The notes: generated by a model from the letters alone, not told the origin. Counted from the first letter of the stretch, positions 1 through 6,598 are shown. The stretch: 6,788 nucleotides of DNA from Pseudomonadota bacterium (GCA_023393655.1 JAEWKP010000463.1:1-6788); one strand, 5' to 3'. Made by a program: numbers and translations.

Positions 1-410
<410 letters not shown>

Positions 411-413
411 GCC

Positions 414-863
414 ATGGGCGTTTCCCTCAAGGAGCCGCAGGATGGCGACCTCGGCGAGGTCAGCGACATCAATGTCACGCCCTTCATCGACGTCATCCTC
501 GTCCTGCTGATCATCTTCATGGTTGCCGCGCCGCTTTCGACCGTCGATGTCGCGGTCGATCTGCCGGTCTCGAACGCGCAGCCGCAGCCCCGACCGGACA
601 CGCCGATGTTCCTGACCGTGAAGGGCGATCTCACGCTCGCGCTCGGCAACGATCCCGTGCCGCGCGAAGCGCTGCAGGCGGCGCTCGACCAGAAGACGAG
701 CAGCGACCGCGAGCAGCGGGTCTTCCTGCGGGCCGATGGCAGCGTCGCCTATAGCGAGCTGATGAACGTGATGAACCTGCTGCGCAATGCCGGCTATCTC
801 AAGATCGCGCTGGTCGGTCTCGAGGATACGGGGCAGGGCGCTGCCGCAGGGGCGAAGCCATGA
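414..863 (+). CDS. exbD: ExbD, TonB-system proton channel subunit
   Basis: This encodes a complete 149-residue ExbD; the E. coli protein has 141 residues. A short cytoplasmic N-terminus leads to one membrane helix at about residues 21-42 that begins with the hallmark DINVTPFIDV. Asp26 matches the essential proton-carrying Asp25 of E. coli ExbD. The periplasmic domain (about 43-149) keeps family landmarks: LPVSNAQPQPRP after the helix, the GNDPV turn, FLRADGSVAY and the AGYLKIALVG strand. The start is the ATG at 414, preceded by GGCGGAG (401-407) at good spacing inside the end of exbB. The stop overlaps the tonB start in an ATGA, so the two are probably translationally coupled. The Asp and VTPFID motif also occur in TolR, but the tail and the tonB neighbour fit ExbD better. 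All expected residues are present and nothing is broken. Confidence 0.96.
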   Translation: MGVSLKEPQDGDLGEVSDINVTPFIDVILVLLIIFMVAAPLSTVDVAVDLPVSNAQPQPRPDTPMFLTVKGDLTLALGNDPVPREALQAALDQKTSSDREQRVFLRADGSVAYSELMNVMNLLRNAGYLKIALVGLEDTGQGAAAGAKP

Positions 864-1720
864 GCATGGAACGCCCGTCATTGTCGCGTTTCGCGCCGGC
901 GGCCCTGCGCTGGAGCCTTGCGGCCCTGGTGGTCGCGAGCGCCCATGGCACGGCTGGCTGGGTCATTGCCAACTGGCAGCGCGCCGAGGCGGCGATGGGC
1001 GCGCCTCCGGCGGCCGTGATGATCGAACTCGCACCGCTCGCCGTCGCCCCCGAGACGCCGCAGCAGGATGTCGCGCCGGGCCCCGAGATGGCCGAGGCAC
1101 AGCCCGAGCCCGAACCGCCGCCACCCGAGCCGGTCGAGCCGCCCAAGGAGATCGAGCCGCCTCCGCCTGAACCGGAGCCCGTGGCGATTCCCGCGCCCGA
1201 GATCAAGATTCCCGAATTGCCGCCGCTGCCCGACGCTGCGGCGGTCCTGACGCCGCCGCCGCCGAAGGAGGCTCCGAAACCCCCTCCGCCCAAGAAGCCC
1301 AAGCCGAAACCAAAAATCGTCGAGAAGAAGAAGCCGATCCGCCCGGACAAGCCGAAGGCCGAGCGGACCTCCGCGCCGGTCGCGCAGGCGCAGGCCGCTC
1401 CACGTGCGGCGGCGCCCAATTCCGGCGCGTCCTCACCGTCTCCAGCCGCGACCGCGAGCTGGCGCGGCTCGCTGATGGCGCATCTCAACCGCTACAAGCG
1501 CTTCCCCGGCGGCGCCAGCCCCGGCACGGTGCAGGTCGCCTTCAGCATCGATCGCGGCGGCCGCGTGCTGTCGGCCCGGCTCGTCCGAGGCTCGGGCGAC
1601 GCGGCGCTGGACGGGGAGGCGGTCGCGATGATCCGTCGCGCTAGCCCTGTCCCGGCACCGCCGGATGGGCTTGGCGGCAGCGCAATCGCGTTGAGCGTGC
1701 CGATCAAGTTCTCGCGCTAG
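860..1720 (+). CDS. tonB: TonB family energy transducer
   Basis: This 286-residue protein spans the inner membrane once and crosses the periplasm to contact the TonB box of outer-membrane receptors. Three parts are visible. First is an N-terminal membrane anchor (about residues 15-37) holding His29-Gly30, which aligns with the functional His20-Gly21 of E. coli TonB; the serine four residues before that His is a valine here. Second is a long proline-rich spacer (about 64-168), acidic first (Pro-Glu runs, 74-119) and then basic (Pro-Lys runs, 132-168), the same order as in E. coli. Third, after an Ala/Ser/Pro linker, is a C-terminal TonB domain (about 201-286) starting WRGSLMAHLNRYKRFP, with the strand VQVAFSIDRGGRV and the SGDAALDGEAV helix. 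The start at 860 overlaps the exbD stop and has AGGGG at 848-852; a second ATG two codons later is possible. E. coli TonB is shorter (239 residues). No terminator follows; the next element is a repeat. Confidence 0.93.
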   Translation: MSMERPSLSRFAPAALRWSLAALVVASAHGTAGWVIANWQRAEAAMGAPPAAVMIELAPLAVAPETPQQDVAPGPEMAEAQPEPEPPPPEPVEPPKEIEPPPPEPEPVAIPAPEIKIPELPPLPDAAAVLTPPPPKEAPKPPPPKKPKPKPKIVEKKKPIRPDKPKAERTSAPVAQAQAAPRAAAPNSGASSPSPAATASWRGSLMAHLNRYKRFPGGASPGTVQVAFSIDRGGRVLSARLVRGSGDAALDGEAVAMIRRASPVPAPPDGLGGSAIALSVPIKFSR

Positions 1721-1747
1721 CTTTGGCGATTCGGCTCGGAAACACGC

Positions 1748-1846
1748 GGGCCACCCCGGGCTTGACCCGGGATCCATACCGGACCGCCTCCGATCGAGGC
1801 TCAGGCATGGATCCCGGATCTACGCTCCGCTCCGTCCGGGATGACC
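1748..1846. repeat. Intergenic nested inverted repeat, copy A
   Basis: This copy of a dispersed element of about 99 bp sits 27 nt after the tonB stop. It contains the small hairpin CCGGG-CTTGA-CCCGG (1756-1770), an inner pair of perfect 11-bp arms (CCGGGATCCAT at 1767-1777 with ATGGATCCCGG at 1807-1817), and outer arms GGCCACCCCGG (1749-1759) and CCGGGATGACC (1836-1846) with two mismatches. Copy B at 3822-3920 has the same plan and nearly the same length. Such elements are common between genes in alphaproteobacteria. It could act on the tonB mRNA 3' end, but there is no U-tract typical of an intrinsic terminator. Confidence 0.8.
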
Positions 1847-1940
1847 AGCGTATTTCAATCAGAACGCAGTATGATCCTACCTGGGCCCGGCCCATTATCG
1901 GAACTGCCAAGCCGTCCATGCGTAGAATGGTCATGAGCGA

Positions 1941-1946
1941 GAGGAG
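1941..1946 (+). promoter_or_regulatory. Ribosome binding site deciding the lipoprotein start
   Basis: GAGGAG lies 7 nt before the ATG at 1954. In-frame ATGs at 1918, 1927 and 1933 lie upstream of or too close to this site. It therefore fixes 1954 as the start, which also gives a normal lipoprotein signal. Confidence 0.7.
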
Positions 1947-1953
1947 AAGCGCG

Positions 1954-2202
1954 ATGACGATCGTCAAGCTTGCAGCCGGCGCGATGCTGGCCCTCGCATT
2001 GGGCGGCTGCGTCACCACCGAGGCCGAATACCGGGCCTTGGACGAGCAGCGCTGCCGCTCCTTTGGTTTCCGCGCGCCGGGCGAGGCCTTCTCGAACTGC
2101 CTGCTGCAGCTGGACCTCGATCGCGCGGCCGAACGGCGCTATCGCTTCGACCGCTTCGACGCCTCCTTCGGCGGGCCATGGGGCTACGGCCGGCGCTGGT
2201 GA
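1954..2202 (+). CDS. Small hypothetical lipoprotein with a two-cysteine motif
   Basis: This encodes an 82-residue protein with a short lipoprotein signal: Lys5, a hydrophobic stretch 6-18, then a lipobox LGGC with the lipidated Cys at 19. The mature part, about 64 residues, begins CVTTEAEYRALDEQRC. It holds Cys34 and Cys49 in the pattern C-x3-GF-x3-G-x2-F-x2-C, followed by an arginine/aspartate-rich helix (LDLDRAAERRYRFDRFD) and a Gly/Trp/Tyr tail. Small lipoproteins with a similar Cys-x3-Gly pattern are frequent in Hyphomicrobiales and have no assigned role; this resemblance is from memory, not a search. The two cysteines could form a periplasmic disulfide. The reading frame is open upstream to 1723, but that part runs through repeat copy A and would bury the signal, so the later start with a good ribosome binding site is chosen. 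It is separated from tonB by 233 bp, so it is probably its own transcription unit. No function is assigned. Confidence 0.75.
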   Translation: MTIVKLAAGAMLALALGGCVTTEAEYRALDEQRCRSFGFRAPGEAFSNCLLQLDLDRAAERRYRFDRFDASFGGPWGYGRRW

Positions 2203-2477
2203 GAGGCGCTCTCCCGACAAGAAAAAAGGGCCACGCCGGAAGCGCAGCCCAAGTCTAGGGAGGAAACGCCCAAGGAGGGCGGCGCAACATCTCTGCTGCG
2301 CTGCACTTTAGATAGTAGGCCCGGATGACGCCTGCAAGGCCAAAAGGGCAGCATCACTGACTTATTTTTGAGCGACATGGTTCCCTAATAAAATCAATGG
2401 TTTTCGGCCGCTTTCCGTAAGATCGCGTGAGTTTCCGTCAGTCACCTGCTCATCTGCTGCATTGCAAGAATGGCAGA

Positions 2478-2506
2478 TTGACAGCCGTGCAAATCTACTG
2501 ATTCAT
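2478..2506 (+). promoter_or_regulatory. Possible promoter of the ABC transporter genes
   Basis: A perfect TTGACA at 2478-2483 is followed, after 17 nt, by ATTCAT at 2501-2506. That hexamer matches only three of six positions of TATAAT. The location, about 90 nt upstream of the binding-protein start in an AT-rich stretch, is suitable. The weak -10 could mean dependence on an activator, or that this is a chance match. Confidence 0.3.
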
Positions 2507-2522
2507 ATGTATGCAAATGAAT
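2501..2522. promoter_or_regulatory. Imperfect 22-bp palindrome, candidate operator
   Basis: The outer arms ATTCAT (2501-2506) and ATGAAT (2517-2522) are perfect inverted copies. Inside, TG (2508-2509) pairs with CA (2514-2515) around a central AT. Nine of eleven base pairs are symmetric. The length and spacing fit a site for a dimeric helix-turn-helix repressor or activator. It overlaps the candidate -10 and lies 74 nt before the binding-protein start codon. No regulator gene is present in the window, so the binding protein is unknown. Confidence 0.45.
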
Positions 2523-2581
2523 TCCGCTTCGCCCGATCCGGTGCGAGCGGTATCGGCGCGGATTGCAGCCGCAGCAGGGCG

Positions 2582-2586
2582 AAGGA
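2582..2586 (+). promoter_or_regulatory. Ribosome binding site of the binding-protein gene
   Basis: AAGGA lies 10 nt before the ATG at 2597. It supports that start over upstream in-frame candidates at 2462 (TTG) and 2507 (ATG). Confidence 0.65.
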
Positions 2587-2596
2587 CTTAAACCCG

Positions 2597-3802
2597 ATGC
2601 AGATCGATCGTCGCAGTTTCGTCGCGGGCACGCTTGCCCTCGGCGTTCCCTCGCTGGCCCGCGCCCAGGGCGCGGGGCCGATCCGCATCGGCGAGATCAA
2701 CTCCTATACCGCCCAGCCGGCCTTCCTGAAACCCTATCGGCAGGCCTGGGAGCTGGCACAGGAGCAGATCAACGCAGCCGGCGGCGTGCTCGGCCGCAAG
2801 CTCGAGACGGTCTTCCGCGACGATGCCGGCAAGCCGGAGGACGCGGTGCGCCATGCCGCCGATCTCGCGACGGCCGAAAAGGTCGACATCATCGCCGGCG
2901 GCTTCCTCTCCAATGTCGGGCTGGCGCTCGCCGATTACGCCAACCAGAACAAGCGGCTTTACGTGGCCTCCGAGCCGCTGGCCGATGCGCTCGTCTGGTC
3001 GAAGGGCAACCGCTACACCTTCCGCCTGCGACCCTCGACCTACATGCAGGCCGCGATGCTGGTCGAGGAAGCGGCCAAGCTCCCGGCCAAGAAATGGGCG
3101 ATCGTCGCGCCGAACTACGAATACGGCCAGTCGGCGGTGAAATGGTTCAAGGAATTACTCCTGAAGGCGCGCCCCGACGTGACCTTCGTCGCCGAGCAGT
3201 TCCCGGCGCTCGGCCGCATCGATGCCGGCGCCACTGTCCAGGCATTGGAAGCGGCCAAGCCTGAGGCGATCTTCAACGTCACCTTCGCTGTCGATCTCGC
3301 CAATTTCGTCCGCGCCGGCAATACGCGCGGCCTGTTCGAGGGGCGCCAGGTCGTGTCGATGCTGACCGGCGAGCCGGAATATCTCGACACGCTCGGCGCC
3401 GAGACGCCGGAGGGCTGGATCATCACCGGCTATCCCCATGCCGACCTGCAGACGCCGGAGCACGTCAAGTTCCGCGACGCCTACAAGGCGAAGTACAACG
3501 ATTATCCGCGGCTGGGCTCCGTCGTCGGCTACGAGACGGTGCAGGCCATCGCGGCTGCGCTGGCGAAGGCCGGCTCGACCGACAACGAGAAGCTGGTCGA
3601 TGCCTTCGAGGGCCTGAAATTCGGCTCGGCCTTCGGCCCGATCGAGTTCCGCAAGATCGACCATCAGTCGACGCTCGGCGCCTATGTCGGCAAGAGCGCG
3701 CAGAAGAACGGCAAGGGCGTGATGGTCGACTGGAGCTATCGCGACGGCGCCAAGTACCTGCCCAGCGATGACGAGGTCCGCAAGCTGCGGCCGGCCGTCT
3801 GA
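2597..3802 (+). CDS. Tat-exported ABC transporter substrate-binding protein, Liv/HAAT family
   Basis: This 401-residue periplasmic receptor captures a small solute and delivers it to the permease encoded just downstream. The N-terminus carries a twin-arginine signal, DRRSFVAG (residues 4-11), then a short hydrophobic stretch and a likely signal-peptidase site after LARA (Ala23), leaving about 378 mature residues. No cysteine is present, so it is a free periplasmic protein and not a lipoprotein. The fold is the type I periplasmic binding protein of the LivJ/LivK kind (Peripla_BP_6). The first strand is IRIGEINSYT, the helix AWELAQEQINAAGGVLGRKLE is typical, then come VFRDDAGKPEDAV and the second-lobe entry KKWAIVAPNYEYGQSA. 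E. coli LivJ and LivK are slightly shorter. The start at 2597 gives the signal peptide at the very N-terminus and has AAGGA upstream. The gene lies 157 nt before the fused permease, with a repeat between them. The ligand cannot be read from the sequence; amino acids, amides and aromatic or aliphatic acids are all possible. Confidence 0.92.
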   Translation: MQIDRRSFVAGTLALGVPSLARAQGAGPIRIGEINSYTAQPAFLKPYRQAWELAQEQINAAGGVLGRKLETVFRDDAGKPEDAVRHAADLATAEKVDIIAGGFLSNVGLALADYANQNKRLYVASEPLADALVWSKGNRYTFRLRPSTYMQAAMLVEEAAKLPAKKWAIVAPNYEYGQSAVKWFKELLLKARPDVTFVAEQFPALGRIDAGATVQALEAAKPEAIFNVTFAVDLANFVRAGNTRGLFEGRQVVSMLTGEPEYLDTLGAETPEGWIITGYPHADLQTPEHVKFRDAYKAKYNDYPRLGSVVGYETVQAIAAALAKAGSTDNEKLVDAFEGLKFGSAFGPIEFRKIDHQSTLGAYVGKSAQKNGKGVMVDWSYRDGAKYLPSDDEVRKLRPAV

Positions 3803-3821
3803 CCGCTTTGATAGAACACCG

Positions 3822-3920
3822 CCGTCATTCCGGGCTTGACCCGGAATCCATCATAGGGTGTCGAGTCCTCCGATGGATTCCGGATCGGCGCGGCTTTCAG
3901 CCGCTTGTCCGGAATGACGG
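3822..3920. repeat. Intergenic nested inverted repeat, copy B
   Basis: This 99-bp element starts 20 nt after the binding-protein stop and ends 39 nt before the permease start. All arms are perfect. The outer arms are CCGTCATTCCGG (3822-3833) with CCGGAATGACGG (3909-3920). The inner arms are CCGGAATCCATC (3841-3852) with GATGGATTCCGG (3872-3883). The hairpin CCGGG-CTTGA-CCCGG (3830-3844) overlaps both left arms, so alternative folds compete. Lying between a binding-protein gene and its permease, it resembles in position the REP sequences between malE and malF of E. coli, which protect the upstream mRNA. Such a role here is an inference. Confidence 0.85.
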
Positions 3921-3959
3921 TCAGGTTTGTACCCAGGCAGGCATCCCACCCGAGACGAC

Positions 3960-5828
3960 ATGCTTGATCTCGTCCTTACCCAGACCCTGAACGGCCTGGC
4001 CTCGGCGTCTTCGCTGTTCCTGGTGGCCTGCGGGCTGTCGATCATCTTCGGTGTCACGCGCATCGTGAATTTCGCCCACGGCTCGCTCTACATGCTGGGC
4101 GGCTATCTGGCCTTCACGCTGGTGAACTGGCTCGGCCCGGCCGATCCGCTCGGCTTCTGGGGCGGCGTCATCCTCGCCGTGCTGCTGACCGGCCTTGCCG
4201 GCGTGCTGATCGAGGTCCTGATCCTCCGGCGGATCTATCAGGCGCCGGAGCTGTTCCAGTTGCTCGCGACCTTCGGCGTCGTGCTGATGCTGCAGGATAT
4301 CGCGCTGGCGACCTGGGGGCCGGAGGACAAGCTCGGCCCGCGCGCGCCGGGCTTCCGCAGCTTCGTCATCCTGTTCGACAACCGCTTCCCGAGCTACGAG
4401 CTTTTCCTGATCGCGGTCGGGCCGGGCGTGCTCGGCCTGATCTGGCTGCTGTTCCACCGGACGCGCTGGGGCATATTGATCCGCGCTGCGACGCAGGACC
4501 GCGAAATGGTCAGTGCGCTCGGCGTCAACCAGCGCCTGCTCTTCACCTCGGTCTTCGCCTTCGGCGCGGCTCTGGCGGGGCTCGGCGGCGCGCTCCAGCT
4601 CCCGCGCGAGGCGATCAACCTGCACATGGACCTGTCGATGATCGCCGAGGCCTTCGTGGTCGTGGTCGTCGGCGGGCTCGGCAGCGTGACGGGGGCCTAC
4701 CTCGCCGCCGTGCTGATCGGCGTGCTCCATGCCTTCGGCATCCTGATCCTGCCCAAGATCACGCTGGTCCTCGTCTTCCTGGTGATGGCGGCGGTGTTGA
4801 TCGTCCGGCCGCATGGCCTGCTCGGCAAGGCGGCGAGCGAGCCGCGCGGCCATGCCGGACAGCTCTTCCTGCTGCGCCCGGCCGATGGCGCGGCCAAGCT
4901 GTTCGGCGCTGTGGCGCTCGGCCTGCTGGCCCTCGCGCCGCTGGTCGTGCCTGATCACGTCGTCCTGACCCTGACTGACCTCGTGATCTTCGCCATCTTC
5001 GCAGCCTCATTGCATCTGCTGATGGGGCCGGGCGGCATTACCTACTTCGGCCATGCCGCCTATTCCGGGCTGGGCGCCTATGGCGCGGCACTGGCGGTAA
5101 AATGGCTGGGCAGCCCGATGGAGGAGGCCTTGATGCTGGCGCCATTGATGGCTGGCATCGCCGGCGCGATCTTCGGCTGGTTCTGCGTCCGGCTCTCGGG
5201 CGTCTATCTGGCCATGCTGACGCTGGCCTTCGCCCAGATCGCCTGGGCCACGGCCTTTCAATGGGTCGATCTCACCGGCGGCGACAATGGCATCCTCGGC
5301 GTCTGGCCCTCGGCCTGGGCGGCACCCAAGACGGTGTTCTACTATCTCGCGCTGACCATTGCCGTGCTGGTGATCGTGGCGCTCCGCGTCATCATCTTCG
5401 CGCCCTTCGGCTACGCCCTGCGTGCCGGCCGCGACAGCCCCTTGCGGGCTGAGGCGATCGGGCTCGATGTCGGACGCTTGCAGTGGGCGGCCTTTGTCAT
5501 CGCGGCGATCGCAGCCGGCATTGCCGGCGGGCTCTTCGCCTTCTCGAAGGGCTCGGTCTTCCCGACCTATATGGCGATCCCACGCTCGGTCGACGCTTTG
5601 CTGATGGTGCTGCTCGGCGGCGTGCAGACAGTCGCCGGGCCGGTCGTCGGCGCCTTCGCCTATATGGGCCTCAACGAGCAATTGATGAAGCTGACGGCCT
5701 ATTGGCGCTTCGGCCTCGGGTTCTCGATCGTCCTGCTGGTCGTGCTGTTCCCGCGCGGCCTCGTCGGCACCTGGCTGTACTGGCGCGCCCGGCGCGAGAG
5801 CGCCGCGCAAGCGACGGCAACGGTATGA
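3960..5828 (+). CDS. livHM: Fused LivH-LivM type ABC permease
   Basis: This 622-residue inner-membrane protein joins the two permease subunits of a HAAT/Liv importer, which are separate proteins in E. coli (LivH 308, LivM 425 residues). Residues 1 to about 289 are LivH-like: they start LDLVLTQTLNGLASASS, hold VNFAHGSLYMLGGY (from Val36), the cytoplasmic ATPase-contact loop GILIRAATQDREMVSALGVN (171-190), and end RPHGLLG (283-289). A linker of about 27 residues follows. Residues from about 317 on are LivM-like: a helix pair with FAASLHLLMGPGGITYFGHA, then LTGGDNGILGV (438-448) and a second contact loop GYALRAGRDSPLRAEAIGLD (484-503), ending FPRGLVG. Each half has many hydrophobic helices and its own contact loop, as needed for two ATPases. 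The frame is intact with no sign of a recent frameshift. The ATG at 3960 is preferred; an upstream in-frame TTG at 3927 would add MYPGRHPTRDD, which is not family-like. The ribosome binding site is weak. The stop overlaps the livG start. Confidence 0.93.
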   Translation: MLDLVLTQTLNGLASASSLFLVACGLSIIFGVTRIVNFAHGSLYMLGGYLAFTLVNWLGPADPLGFWGGVILAVLLTGLAGVLIEVLILRRIYQAPELFQLLATFGVVLMLQDIALATWGPEDKLGPRAPGFRSFVILFDNRFPSYELFLIAVGPGVLGLIWLLFHRTRWGILIRAATQDREMVSALGVNQRLLFTSVFAFGAALAGLGGALQLPREAINLHMDLSMIAEAFVVVVVGGLGSVTGAYLAAVLIGVLHAFGILILPKITLVLVFLVMAAVLIVRPHGLLGKAASEPRGHAGQLFLLRPADGAAKLFGAVALGLLALAPLVVPDHVVLTLTDLVIFAIFAASLHLLMGPGGITYFGHAAYSGLGAYGAALAVKWLGSPMEEALMLAPLMAGIAGAIFGWFCVRLSGVYLAMLTLAFAQIAWATAFQWVDLTGGDNGILGVWPSAWAAPKTVFYYLALTIAVLVIVALRVIIFAPFGYALRAGRDSPLRAEAIGLDVGRLQWAAFVIAAIAAGIAGGLFAFSKGSVFPTYMAIPRSVDALLMVLLGGVQTVAGPVVGAFAYMGLNEQLMKLTAYWRFGLGFSIVLLVVLFPRGLVGTWLYWRARRESAAQATATV

Positions 5829-6598
5829 GCGCGCCCATGCCCCCCGTGCTGGAAGCCCGCGACCTCGCCCGATCCTTCGGCGGCGTGAAGGCGGTCGACG
5901 GCGTGTCCTTCTCGGTCGAGGCCGGAAAGCTTGTGGCCCTGATCGGCCCTAACGGCGCCGGCAAGACGACCTGCTTCAACATGCTGAACGGGCAGCTCAG
6001 GCCTGATCGCGGAGAGGTGCTTCTGGCGGGCCAGCCGATCACAGGGCTCGAACCGCGCAAAATCTGGCGCCTTGGCGTCGGCCGCACCTTCCAGATCACC
6101 GCGACCTTTGCCTCGATGACCGTGCGCGAGAACATCCAGATGGCGCTGACCTCGCATGAAGGCGAGAGCTGGCGCCTGTTCGGCCGTGCCGACGGGCGTC
6201 ATCGCGAGGCGGCCGATGCGCTGCTCGCGCAGGTCGGCATGACCCAGCAGGCTGAGCGTGCCTGCGGTGTGCTCGCCTATGGCGATCTCAAGCGCGTCGA
6301 GCTCGCGATCGCGCTCGCCAACGAGCCGAAGCTCCTGCTGATGGACGAGCCGACCGCCGGCATGGCCCCGCAGGAGCGCATCGCCCTGATGGCGCTGACC
6401 GCCCGCATCGCACGGGAGCGCGGCATCGCCGTGCTCTTCACCGAGCACGACATGGATGTCGTCTTCGCCCATGCCGACCGCGTGCTGGTGCTCGACCGCG
6501 GCCGGTTGATCGCGTCGGGTACCAGTGCAGAGGTGCGCAATGACCCGCAGGTGCGCGCGGTCTATCTCGGCTCAGGCGCGACCTCGGGAGGGCATTGA
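5825..6598 (+). CDS. livG: LivG-type ABC transporter ATPase
   Basis: This 257-residue cytoplasmic ATPase is one of the two nucleotide-binding subunits that should dock on the contact loops of the fused permease. Motifs in order are: Walker A GPNGAGKT (41-48), Q-loop Gln90 in GRTFQI, the signature region LAYGDLKRVELA (150-161), Walker B LLLMDEPTAG (170-179), and the H-loop His208 in TEHDMD. The signature has Ala-Tyr-Gly-Asp where many ABC proteins have Ser-Gly-Gly-Gln; Tyr-Gly is usual for the Liv branch. GRTFQI followed by FASMTVRENI and the C-terminal AEVRNDPQVRAVYLG (235-249) are characteristic of LivG. E. coli LivG has 255 residues. The start overlaps the permease stop in an ATGA and has no strong ribosome binding site of its own, so it probably depends on translational coupling. 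Its stop shares one base with the livF start. Confidence 0.95.
   Translation: MSAPMPPVLEARDLARSFGGVKAVDGVSFSVEAGKLVALIGPNGAGKTTCFNMLNGQLRPDRGEVLLAGQPITGLEPRKIWRLGVGRTFQITATFASMTVRENIQMALTSHEGESWRLFGRADGRHREAADALLAQVGMTQQAERACGVLAYGDLKRVELAIALANEPKLLLMDEPTAGMAPQERIALMALTARIARERGIAVLFTEHDMDVVFAHADRVLVLDRGRLIASGTSAEVRNDPQVRAVYLGSGATSGGH

Larger units (their letters stand above)
2203..2596. other. 394-bp non-coding control region
   Basis: No credible gene is seen here on either strand; short frames lack ribosome binding sites and family features. The region from about 2355 to 2525 is clearly richer in A and T than the flanking genes. A perfect 5-bp hairpin GAGAG-GCG-CTCTC (2201-2213) overlaps the lipoprotein stop but has no T-run after it. 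A short T-run at 2365-2369 follows only a weak bulged stem. From 2412 on there are direct repeats, a TTGACA box and a palindrome, described separately. The stretch probably carries the promoter and operator of the ABC transporter genes. Confidence 0.6.

Noticed and set aside
799..1488. Gly/Ser-rich open frame on the - strand opposite tonB
   Set aside because: The glycine and serine runs are the complement of the proline codons of the TonB spacer. There is no independent evidence of a gene.
1870..1875. TATGAT as a -10 box for the lipoprotein gene
   Set aside because: It matches five of six consensus positions but has no acceptable -35 hexamer at 16-18 nt upstream, so it was not called.
1723..1953. 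N-terminal extension of the small lipoprotein
   Set aside because: It runs through repeat copy A and would bury the lipoprotein signal. GAGGAG before 1954 fixes the later start.
2201..2213. GAGAG-GCG-CTCTC hairpin as a terminator of the lipoprotein gene
   Set aside because: The stem is only 5 bp and is followed by an A-rich stretch, not a T-run.
2332..2369. CTGC/GCAG stem followed by TTTTT as an intrinsic terminator
   Set aside because: The stem is short and bulged, and the T-run begins more than 10 nt after it.
2462..2596. N-terminal extension of the binding protein from TTG 2462 or ATG 2507
   Set aside because: It would place the twin-arginine signal more than 30 residues inside the protein and start within the palindrome. 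The ATG at 2597 has AAGGA and a normal signal peptide.
3808..3990. 60-codon + strand frame after the binding-protein gene
   Set aside because: It is made mostly of repeat copy B and overlaps the permease start; no ribosome binding site or conserved feature was seen.
3921..4958. Long open frame on the - strand (345 codons) opposite the permease gene
   Set aside because: It is antisense to a clearly recognised permease. Its Asp/Glu/Gln/His/Arg-rich composition is what the complement of hydrophobic GC-rich codons yields. It has no family motif.
5007..5810. Open frame on the - strand (267 codons) opposite the LivM half
   Set aside because: Same reason: an antisense shadow with a biased charged composition and no recognisable domain.
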